Of a DNA stretch of 64,000 nt, positions 13,094 to 22,155 are shown piece after piece. How positions within the stretch are numbered: position 1 is the first letter of the stretch; the number at the start of each line of letters is the position of its first letter. Where the stretch lies: the NCBI GenBank assembly GCA_024516155.1, contig JAJJXM010000023.1, forward strand, positions 558,001-622,000. The letters are read 5' to 3'. The notes beneath the pieces are model-generated. The model saw only the letters and a program-made list of their open reading frames with translations. It searched no databases and was not told the origin of the DNA. The translations under genes were made by a program, and so were the position numbers. The stretch is from Pyronema omphalodes (taxonomy: Eukaryota; Ascomycota; Pezizomycetes; Pezizales; Pyronemataceae).

Positions 13094-13440
13094 CATTAAC
13101 AAAGGAGGGAAATTACTGCTGCTGGTCAGCAATCTATGTTCCCAGAATAACGAGCGGAAAGGATGCCGTCTTGACGTGTCGTGTATTTGCTTTATTGTTT
13201 TCTATGCTTTGATTGTTCTGTTTTGTATATCCTTGTATGCTGTTGGGGTATGGCCAGTGCAGGAATTATCATCGACAAAGGAGGGAAATAGGGGGTGAAT
13301 ATTGCTGCTGGCAGCAAACTATGATAACGCACTTAGGGACTACCTGTATTTGTGTTGTTTTGTTCATGTATATGCATGCTTGGGGTATATGGATTACGAG
13401 TCTTGTAAGATATGTATCATTAACAAAGGAGGGAAATTAA
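13094..13440. repeat. Long-period tandem repeat, about two and a bit units
   Basis: The motif ACAAAGGAGGGAAAT, with its flank CAT(T/C)(A/G), occurs at 13094, 13270 and 13418, giving periods of 176 and 148 bases. Shared sequence continues after the first two copies (TACTGCTGCTGGTCAGCAA against TATTGCTGCTGGCAGCAAA), and both units contain TTG-rich text followed by a GTATGC/GCATGC and TTGGGGTAT(A/G) segment. It lies just 3' of the unrecognised four-exon gene. Confidence 0.7.
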
Positions 13441-13967
13441 TGAAAATTTTAAATCACAAAAGAAATGTCATGCCACCACTGACGACGAAACTCCATAAAA
13501 AGTTCCGTCTTCAGCGAATGTTGTAAAACGAATAGGCATCGAAGTCCATTGAAGACCTCGCACACGAGGGCGGCAGTCCTCAATGAACTCCAGATTTGAT
13601 ATCAGCACTTTTTGGCACAGTCTCAGGCAATTGATGTTGCGCAATGACTGCAATTTGACATCCGTGCATTTTGGTCTTCTTCTCAAGGTCTTTTCTTCTA
13701 TCTCCATGTGTGTTTCCCGACTCGTTCTTCACTCATTGACTTGGCGAAAAGGTAACTGGCGACCGTGTAGACTTCGTTTATTATTGCTATCGTATATACA
13801 GTAAAGTCATTCGCGTTTCAGTGGCGATGTTGATGGTTGAGTTTGTTGTGGAATCGTATTGTGTTTCGAGGTTGAGAAGAACAAGAGACAGACGGAAGTT
13901 TTTTCGCGTTTAAATGAGACCTGCATGACCAACGCTAAGGGTAAGGGGAACATCCCACAACGATGTC

Positions 13968-15622
13968 ATGACTCAGTTCACCCCGCCAAAGCAACATCGC
14001 CCGTACCAACACCCCACCAAGATGTCCGCACCCGCACCTTCCCCTGCACTCGCAGTCGCGACCCCCGTCGAGAAGAAAGCGACCGAGAAAAAGCCTGCCG
14101 AGAAAAAGCCTGCCGAGGATAAATCAGCTGCCACCGGTCCCGACGGAAAGCAACTCACTGGAAAGGAGCTCAAGGAGTTGAAGAAAGCCGAGAAGGCGGC
14201 GCGCAGACAGCAGTCCAAGGGAGCTGAAGGTGCGGCTCCCGCAAAAGAGGGAAAGGGAAAGCCTGAGCAGAAGAAGGGACAACAGCAACAGAAGGGTGGA
14301 AAGAAGCAGGGAGCCGATGGTCCTGTCATTACCCTCCGTCTCGGAGCTGAGACCCCCACCAGGAAGGGCGGTCCTGCTACCCCTCAGAAGGAGGTCGAAA
14401 TTGCCGTTACAAAGCCCCAGCTTTCTGGACTTGTAGCTTTGTTGAGGGATCTCGAAGTTGAGCAGGACGAGAAGAAAAAGAGAAACTCAAATGACTTCGG
14501 AATTGAGATTGCGCACTCCGATGTGCATCCTGCCATCCTTACGCTCGGAATGCAGATTAACAAGCGCATTATCGTCGGTTCAAGCGCAAGATGCATGGGA
14601 TTCCTTCTCGCCATTAAGAGAGTAAGCACCCTGAAAGACAAACCTATTCTTATTTCCTAACATAATCCCCTTAGGTGATCGAAGACTACGAGACTCCCCC
14701 CGACTCCACCCTTAACCGCCATCTCCCTGGCCAGTACTTCTCCCACCAGATCAACTACATCATTGCCGCCCGTCCTATGTGTACGGCCATGGGCAACACA
14801 GTTCGTTGGTTGAAAACCGAAATCTCGAACCTCTCTCCCGATCTTACCGACGAAATTGCGAAGCGTGACCTAGTCGACAAGATTGAAGGATTTATCCACG
14901 AGCGTTTGTTGGCTGCCAACGACGTTATCATTAACATCGTCTGCGATCGCTATATCCAAGACGATGACGTCATTGTAACTTTCTCCAAGTCCCAGGTTGT
15001 CGAGAAAGCTCTTTTGGAGGCCAAGGAGAGGGGAAAGAATTTCCGTGTAGTTGTTGTCGATTCCCGTCCCCTAGAGGAGGGAAGAAACCTATTAGACTCC
15101 CTATGTGACGCCGGAATCGAATGTAGCTACAGCAGCCTATACGCATTGGATGACCTGATGGTCGACGCAACCAAGGTGTTTGTCGGAGCACACGCGATGA
15201 TGGCAAATGGATCTCTTTACTCCAGAGCTGGAAGTTCAGTAGTTTCTATGGCTGCTAGTGCGGCTGGAATTCCAGTCTTGGTACTATGTGAGACTATTAA
15301 GTTTTCTGACAAAATCAATATCGACGGGATTGTTAACAACGAGCTCGGTAAGCTTCCTTTGTTACGGGATAACAATATAAGAAAATTTTGGATTGTTACT
15401 GATAGGGTTCCCACTACAGGAATGACGGACTCTATTGTCAACTCCATCAATGGAGTTGCCGGCTCTCTTAAGAGCTGGGAGGGAGTACAAAACAACACTC
15501 TTGCATGCTTTATGTATGACGTTACGCCATCTTCTTGCATTACCGCTGTTATCTGTGAGCATGGCTGCGTGACTCCCGAGGGAGTTTCTACCGTGTTGAG
15601 AATCAGTGGTTTGGAGCGGTAA
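13968..15622 (+). CDS. GCD2: Translation initiation factor eIF2B subunit delta
   Basis: Two exons (13968-14621 and 14675-15622) join across a 53-bp intron (GTAAGC...CTTAG), giving 533 residues; human eIF2B delta is of similar length and yeast Gcd2 somewhat longer. This is a regulatory subunit of the cytoplasmic eIF2B complex, which exchanges GDP for GTP on eIF2 and senses phosphorylated eIF2. The N-terminal 145 residues are Lys/Ala/Glu/Gln-rich and disordered, as usual. The rest is the conserved eIF2B alpha/beta/delta fold, with family-typical stretches: HPAILTLGMQINKRIIVGS, AIKR joined to VIEDYETPP across the intron, FSHQINYIIAARPM, VVVVDSRPLEEGR, VFVGAHAMMANGSLYSRAGS, and near the end CFMYDVTPSS. 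The ATG at 13968 gives the longest frame; the ATG at 14022 (MSAPAPSP) has a better context and may be the true start. The identification is firm. Confidence 0.95.
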
Positions 15623-16360
15623 ATGACTTGTCAACGGTAATCAAAGTTTACCTCCAGTCGTCGAACGATATAAAGTGCCGTGGATTTGCAGTTATAGAGT
15701 GTTTAAAATGTGCTTTGCGGGGTTTTTTACTTTGGCTCTTTCTTTTTGTTATATGATAGCTCGGCGTTATTTTTTGGGTTCTTTTTTTTAAGGGTCACTG
15801 GGGTGGGATTGGCAGCGCCGGGGCGATGTTTCTGGCTAGCGTTGCTGAATGCAATAAAAGTTTTAAAAGATTTGGTTGGATTTTTGCGGTGATATCACCT
15901 ACTGTTATTTCGTTTGGATTGATCATTTATGGAGGCTTGAAGGCAGTACTCTATCATAGTTTTAGGTGGATATCTGGGAAGTGAAATGGAGATGAATTGA
16001 TCATAAGGTACAGTACCCCGCTGAATAGTGTGTGTTACCCGCATAAATGATGAAACGCTTATATTGTCATAAACAGGCCAATAAAAAATACTCTCATATT
16101 TTTTGCAATCGGATGTATTTTCGTGCTAGCTCATTGACTTGGATTGGAAAACAAATAAGGTGCCATCCAAATAAAGACCGTCAAACCAAGGACCCCAAAA
16201 ATCAATTACAATTCCCATACAGATGACCAAAGCGACGCTGCAAGGTAACCACGGAATACCTTGCAGTCAACCTCATCAAAACAACAGCGGAGTATGTCGT
16301 CGGGGGTTATGCTACCCGGGATAAGTGTACGTCACCATATGTCCAGACAACCCATTCCGC
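15623..16360. other. Intergenic between GCD2 and the F-box/ankyrin pseudogene
   Basis: 3' UTR of the preceding gene with T-rich sequence, then nothing coding. I found no partner for the terminus-like sequence near 16012 (ACAGTACCCCGCTGAA), so it is not called as an element. Confidence 0.5.
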
Positions 16361-17479
16361 AGCATACGTAGGTTGGCACTACACCTACAGACAACGACAG
16401 ATTCTTATAACTTATATCACCTGTTGAAAGTTGCTTACATAGCTGTGTGATAGAGGTGGACATTGATATGCCGGATATATGTAGTCCTTGTTTCTGTAAC
16501 CAGCTTTCTTTAATCAATCAATCCACTTAGTTGTCTACCTCCACCTTCGTTGTCTCTCTCCCCTTTCGAGTGGCCTTCTAACACCACTCACCCTTCAATA
16601 GGTCACTCCGCAACTATGCCGGCTTCTGATAGCCTGGATAAGGATGAAATTGCGCGAATAATTCAAAATCTCGACCATTTTCTCCAGCCTCCGAATGAAC
16701 GTCCGGCCACGCCTGTATCTGATGAGTCAACCGATGCTGCAAAGACGCCTTCGACCGAAGTCTCCTCCTGCAAGCGTTTCAAGGCATCTGATTCCGATAA
16801 CGACTACAATGCTGCGCGTGAGATGATCCTGGCCACCACCATAACCGCCGTTAAGAAAACACCTCCATTATTCAATCAAACGTATTCAAGGGCTGTGGGC
16901 ATTATGTATTTATTTAGTGTAGGCACGTCATAAGCTTAATGTTGGGAACTGCATGAATAATAAATGAATAAACGAAGTATCCAAGGGCTGGTTAAACAGT
17001 CACCTCCTTACGGCATCATCCATTTACCAACCGAAATGATATTCATGATCCTAGAATGCTGCTCAGATGATACGCTGCTAAAATTTGCTCGCACGAGCAA
17101 GGCCTACAACGACGTCATCCAGCCAATGATGATATATCGGGCCCTGGAAATACCCTATGACGAGAACTTTACTTTAGAGTATCCCATGTTAGAGCACCAT
17201 GATCGCCGCTGTCCGCTCACCTGCGCCATCGTCAACAGCAACGATGTCCTACTCAACAATCTCATCAAAAGGGAATACTTTCCGATGGATGGACTATTTC
17301 ATTCCGGTATGGGACTCGCCATGATGCCGTTGCATTGGGTAATCCAGTGTTCAAAGTACCGGCGGAAAAATTACATTGGAGCTATCAAGACGCTTCTCGA
17401 GATTGGGGGTTTCCCCAATACCTACAATCGTAGGAGATACTGCTCTTTCTTTCTGAAGCTAAACTTGAAGAATAGATAA
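16361..17479 (+). pseudogene. Broken copy of the F-box-like/ankyrin gene found intact at 40790-41845
   Basis: This plus-strand region is a paralogue of the minus-strand gene at 40790-41845. The second half (16964-17479) carries the F-box-like segment and first ankyrin part with very high similarity: ARTSKAYNDVIQPMM and EYPMLEHHDRRCPLTCAIVN are shared exactly, as is DGLFHSGMGLAM. The first half (ATG at 16616, MPASDSLDKDE) matches the N-terminal Ser/Asp-rich part more loosely. The two halves are in different frames and separated by stops. Two extra segments interrupt the alignment, at 16422-16589 and 16882-16976. The copy also loses the last ankyrin repeats: after about 17440 the reading frame ends in unrelated residues. 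At 16361-16421 the match to the other copy is ungapped (50 of 61 bases by hand count). It could be a multi-intron gene rather than a pseudogene, but the missing 3' end argues for decay. Confidence 0.75.
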
Positions 17480-17936
17480 GCATATTGATATTCTTTGGCA
17501 TCCCTCATCCTGAATATGCCCAGCTTCTCCTAAATTTGAGATCCCATTATCACGAAGGAAAACTAAAAACGGCAAAACTGATGCCCCCCCCCCCCCCTCC
17601 CTCCCGGATGGGAAGAGATTAGATATAAATCTGACAGGAGAGAGGATATAACTGGGCAGAATATATGAGGAACAACAGGAAAAGAGAGGCGGGAAGATCC
17701 ATGCAGAAAAATCAAAATTTTGGGGTAGTGATAGGATGGTGTGTGGTTGCGGGTAGAGTAGATAATGGCTGCACGTAGAAATACCCAAAGAAGGAGTTAA
17801 AAGATTGTTTGTTACTGTAGCGTTGCAGGGTGTATATTAATATTGGTTGCTCGACTTGAGTATGGTATTGAGGCCCTGGTGAGTTTCATATACAATCACT
17901 CGTAGATGGTAGGAATTTTCAAAAATAATACTTTTT
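17480..17936. other. Intergenic, between pseudogene and LINE remnant
   Basis: No coding signal. It includes a run of 14 C at 17584-17597. The LINE coding frame becomes unreadable upstream of about 17937, so the 5' breakpoint of that element lies near here. Confidence 0.4.
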
Positions 17937-18458
17937 ATGTATTCGAGCCTTCCCAAGAAGCAAGCTGCGACTTTCCTACAGAATACTTCGAGACACGCTT
18001 TGATCTGAGCCCATCTGGTTCGGATCAAGAAGAAGGAGTCGGACGCTTGTTGGTGGTGCCACACTAACGCCCGTCAGGCCCGAGGCCACCTCTTTGGAGA
18101 CTGTGCAGCCACCCGGGAAGCTTATATGCTTCTCCTTCGCGATATGGAACGCATCACAGGTAAGAGGAGGCGCAATCGAGGCCGTCTTAAAGCTGTAGAT
18201 CTCTTCAGCGATAAGCGCCTCACCGAGCCGCTTCTTACCTTTTTGGCGACCACGAAGGTGGGCCAAGGCTACGAGTGAGCGCCGATGACAAGGGACGGGA
18301 GTCAGGATTGGGAATGGGGGGACTATGGGAAGAAGGCGGTGGTGGTTCTTTTGGTTTTCTTTTTTCTTGTCTTTTATTTCTGTTTTTTGTGTGTTTTTCT
18401 CGATATGTTGTTTGCTTAAAGCTCTCTGTTTGTTTTTCCTTTCCTTTTCTTTTCTTGT
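17937..18458 (+). mobile_element. 3' end of a dead LINE (non-LTR retrotransposon, Tad1-like)
   Basis: One plus-strand frame from 17937 to the stop at 18276-18278 reads as the C-terminal part of a fungal LINE polyprotein, downstream of reverse transcriptase and RNase H. In order: LPKKQAATFLQNTSRHALI, then an in-frame TGA at 18006-18008, then AHLVRIKKKESDACWWC, the paired HTNARQARGHLFGDC, and the typical ending LFSDKRLTEPLLTFLATTKV followed by GQGYE. The C-x2-C...H-x4-C pattern is the zinc knuckle at the end of Tad1-clade proteins. The element is severely 5' truncated and has an internal stop, so it is inactive. After the stop comes a T-rich 3' UTR-like stretch. The minus-strand open frame across the same bases is a shadow. 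The clade assignment is from memory of the family. Confidence 0.7.
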
Positions 18459-18669
18459 ACGTGGACGGAGAGCAGAGCGAACAGGGCTCAAGGAGACAGT
18501 GACGAGAAGAACAGAAATGGAGAACGAAAGACATGAGGGGGGCTACAACCTAAAGAAAGAAAGACCGCTCCGGGGCGTTCCCGGTAATTGTCGAGGTAAA
18601 ACTTGACAGTTAGCGATGTACTGTAATTAGATAGCTTCCGCCATAACCTTACGGTTAGATGCGAGTATG

Positions 18670-18702
<33 letters not shown>

Positions 18703-18714
18703 GTTGACGGAGAG
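18459..18714 (+). mobile_element. Poly(A)-tailed retroposon-like insert with 14-bp target-site duplication
   Basis: A 228-bp segment (18473-18700) ends in a run of 32 A (18670-18701) and is flanked by direct repeats ACGTGGACGGAGAG (18459-18472) and ACGTTGACGGAGAG (18701-18714), matching at 13 of 14 positions. A 3' poly(A) tail plus a 10-20 bp target-site duplication is the signature of LINE-mediated retroposition. The body has no open frame of note and I see no Pol III A or B box, so it may be a SINE, a 5'-truncated LINE tail or a retroposed transcript. It sits in the 3' region of the LINE remnant. The alternative is that the poly(A) belongs to that LINE and the flanking repeat is chance. Confidence 0.5.
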
Positions 18715-18816
18715 GGATAGAAGCGAAGGAGGGTCTTTTATAGAGGTCACGGGACGCTGTGATGGAATGTGCGTGGGGGGTTCACTCGGAGGAGTTGTTT
18801 GGCAAGGGGTTTCTTC

Positions 18817-19606
18817 ATTGAAGGCAGACCTCCCAGTCGTACAAACCAGTTTAAAATTACGGCTAAAACGGACTGTACGGACTGTTGGAATATGAGAACT
18901 GTACGGCGACCCAGTTCAGTTTACTGTCAGTAATATAAACTGGTTAAACTGCAAAAACCAGTTAACTGAATGTAAGGCTTGGCAAACCAGGTGAACTGTT
19001 TAAAACTGCGAAAACTGGTTTGTCCAGAGGAACTGGTTTATGAAGGGGCAATAAATGTTATTCAGTGAATACATAACAAAATTCTATCCTAAATTGGTCG
19101 CCAGAAATCACAACTGACGCCTACGATGGAAGCTCTTGAGCCCATCAATGGCTTCCAGAGTATCTCCCTGCATTCAATGGCGATCCGATATAATGATCCG
19201 CTAACATTCGGAAAACAGCAGCTCAGACTTGACAGTCATCGCAGGAACTGAGAGCATTCTCACCGCCATGTCGTAAAGATTGGGAAATCTGGTTGCCAGA
19301 AGCTGGTGAAATGAAGAGGGTTGAGATACTGGCAGGCTCGGCCACCGGTGGGTTCAAACGAGGTTGAATAAATCATTTATTCCTGCATGCACTGGTTCCC
19401 GATGCGGTTAAACTGGTTAGTATTTATCGAGTCCGTTTAATGAGTGCACTGCAGTTACCTGGTTCTATGGACCCCTCAAAACTGAACCAACTGTGTATCT
19501 GGGATACCAAAACTGCACCAACTAACTGTGAATTGTCAGTTCAGTTTACCTGGTTTACGATTTTACCCGGTAAACTGGCTATACGGTTAGGAGGTCTGAT
19601 TGAAGG
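18817..19606. mobile_element. Non-autonomous hAT transposon (774 bp) with 8-bp target-site duplication
   Basis: The element spans 18825-19598 and is flanked by the perfect duplication ATTGAAGG (18817-18824 and 19599-19606). Its termini are inverted: CAGACCTCC is perfect on both ends, and similarity continues for about 28 bp with mainly C/T and G/A differences. Subterminal regions on both sides are packed with AACTGGTT/AACCAGTT-type motifs, as expected for hAT transposase binding. The minus strand at 19084-19287 encodes a remnant of the hAT C-terminal dimerisation domain (FPNLYDMAVRMLSVPAMTVK, then LLFSEC, GDTLEAIDGLKSFH), broken by three internal stops (after FSEC, after ISDRH, and after the RRRQL that follows KSFH), before the stop at 19084-19086. 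It is therefore a deletion derivative of an autonomous hAT element, not a random mini-element. Confidence 0.88.
19084..19287 (-). pseudogene. hAT transposase dimerisation-domain remnant
   Basis: This is the coding remnant inside the hAT element. The minus-strand frame from 19287 to the stop at 19084-19086 gives the family pattern: FPNL, an SVPA(M) core, a FSEC segment where active copies usually have FS.xGR, and a helical GDTLEAIDGLKSFH. Several in-frame stops (TAG and TGA) show that it is not functional. Confidence 0.75.
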
Positions 19607-19660
19607 AATGGGGGCTGTACAATTTTCTTTGGCGGTGTGGGTGTAGGAGAGAACGAATTA

Positions 19661-20340
19661 TTTTTCATAATCAGGACCCAGGTCAACAACACCTCCCAAT
19701 TAGTGAAGCCCTTTGCTAACCTCTCTAAACACTGCCGCTCTAGTGGCATCGTCAAAGCAGTAGCCCATCATGGTTGATGGTCGGCGTCCCCACATTTAAT
19801 GGATACACGTTTTGAAATTGTGGGAGTGGTAAAGGGAATAGCACCAATGGTATATAAGCGTAAAATGTATGTCTCGCAATGTGGTTGGTTCTAGTTGTAA
19901 ACAACACGGGTAGAAAATTTGACCTTGAATCATGTTCCTCAACATGAATGACCATAGAGAGTGGACACCATTCCTCAATACTACTAGCTACTCAAGCGAA
20001 GTACCAAATTCGTATCGTATTATGGGCCCAGGTTGACTGCCACCGTCGAATCAGGGAGACTCTTTGCTAATTTTCCCACCATCTGCCTCCATATCGGCAT
20101 CGTCAGAGCAGTAACCCATCATGTTCGGTGACAAATCTTCCCAAGCACCATGTAGAGACGTTTTGACATTGCTCTAATTGTAGAATAGAATATGAGTGTG
20201 GTTACCTCCATAAGGTTTGCAAAGTCTCGGGCTGTCTGTAAGAATTGTTAGTATCGCAATTTCTAATCGTAGAGAAGGATTGCAAACTATCAAGTAGTCC
20301 ATCATGGAAGAAAAAAGATAAGCAATTACCGTTGGTGGTG
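19661..20340. repeat. Diverged tandem duplication, period about 350 bp
   Basis: Two adjacent copies begin near 19667 and 20021. Shared text includes CCCAGGT(C/T), CTTTGCTAA, GGCATCGTCA(A/G)AGCAGTA(G/A)CCCATCATG and ACGTTTTGA(A/C)ATTG. On the minus strand both copies hold an ATG-to-stop frame of exactly 23 residues starting MMGYC and continuing DDA (copy A: FDDATRAAVFREVSKGLH; copy B: SDDADMEADGGKISKESP). The overlapping frame ending HDGLLL plus stop is also kept in both. Which frame was coding, if any, is unclear. Confidence 0.6.
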
Positions 20341-22155
20341 GTTTAACGTCAATAATTCGACACGGCCGTCAGATACCAATAGTGGAGGAAAGATGGAGTT
20401 TTGTCTATCCATGGGTGGAAAGAGATGTTCTGCTGATAGCCTAGTGGATCGTGTACATATAGCCCGGAGCTCCGACTAGGCTTTCTTAAATTCACCCTCT
20501 TACCTACATACCTGGTAACCCTATCTTTATGACCGCTACAGGTAACCTTGTCTAAATCTTCTCCTTCCTTCCCCATTTTCTTTTCTGTACTGCGCATGCA
20601 TGTGGCCTGGTACACAGCATTATCGACTATTTTGGGATTCGGAATAGCATTTTATAAGAAACCTCCGTGTGTGTATAGCATATTCCAGTGTTTCCCACTG
20701 TTTGATAGGTCCGGTCCAGAATGCCAAGGGGACTGGACTACATATCGGTGGTCCGCAATCTTCCCATCTCCAGTCTCCAGATTCCAGTCTCTAGGCTCCA
20801 GATTCCAATAACATAAATACCATCCAATAAACCAGTACCCGTATCCTCACCATCGGGGAGGGGGGGGTATTCGAAGTTCAAACAACCATCATGAAATTTC
20901 GACATATAAGGAAAAAATGATAACAGGACAAAAGGTGAAAGAGGAGTAAACGGCCATCATTATCAGACTGATGTTGCGGAAGGATGAGGAAGGATGAGGA
21001 AGGATGATGGATCAGATCAATAGCTATCACCTGAGTTTTATTTTATTTTATTTTTGTTTTTATTTTGTGATAGTAGCAGCGGCAGTAGAAGCGGAGGTGT
21101 GATGGATTATGGATTATGGATTGTGGATTATAGAAGACGATAAAGGTTCCGAGGTTTCAGGGTTTCAGGGCTTCATGATCGAGTATCTATCATCTATGAT
21201 CTATCATTTATCATCTACTCTCTACTGTCTTTGCGGTCATGTCCTGCAGGACCAAGTTGAAAATCATGGTATGTTTATAAACACGGTATTTCGACAGTTC
21301 CATCTGGGGATATTTATACTCCAGTTGTCATCATACAAAAGCTTGATGAGCCAAGTCAAGTCAAGTCACCGAGTAAAGGAGATCTTAGGTTTTACAGTAC
21401 TCAATTATCACATATCTATCTCATCACATCTTCTCCATCCCCCATCCCCATACCCCATCCCCCATCTCACTCACTCAACAAATTTCACAAACGACACATT
21501 TTACTTTCTAACGTTTCATTGATTCCAACCAGATATTATTCGTTTCAAAGAACTAAACTTGTTTTTCCAGGATCTAAATTACTATTAACTCCCTTCCAAT
21601 TCTTTTACCACCTTAAGGATTTTTTTTCCCGATACAGTAATGGATATCAATTACTTTTCAAAGCTTCATCATGTTAATATCTCCTTCTCCTTCTCTCTTT
21701 CCTCTCTCTTTATCTTTCCTCTCTCTTCTCCCAGATTTGCATCTATTCGTTTACTTTCTCTTACATATTCTTCATCTTCATCTTCATCCTCATCTGCATC
21801 TCCCATGGTATATTCCATTAGCACCTTTAGGTCCTTATGCAACGCAACATTCACTCATCCCCAACTCGCCAACTCTTCCACTCCACCTCCCTATGCCTTC
21901 TGCCTTACGGGCCGGGCCGGGCCATCCGACTAAAAAAATTATACATAAAAAAATAGTATCATCACAAGAAAAGAAACTAAAACCCCAATCCCAACCCCTT
22001 TCCCTAACACCCTTTACAAACCAAATTTCAAAATGAAATGAGAAGAAAGTAGAGAAAAAAAAAAACTAATACAAAAAAATCCCAAGCACCATAATCATAA
22101 AAAAAAGAAAAAGAAAAAACAAATCATCACTACAGGTATAATGCAATCTACCTCT
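20341..22155. other. Intergenic downstream of LCB2
   Basis: No gene is supported. It contains short AT-rich and pyrimidine-rich repeats (GGATTAT near 21105, CTTCTC runs near 21680-21800) and the likely 3' UTR of LCB2 at the right end. Confidence 0.5.

Noticed and set aside
16010..16050. ACAGTACCCCGCTGAATAG, resembling a Tc1/pogo-type terminus
   Set aside because: No inverted partner and no TA-flanked copy were found within several kb.
17976..18491. 171-codon minus-strand frame
   Set aside because: The opposite strand carries the LINE zinc-knuckle motifs in order, so this frame is a shadow.
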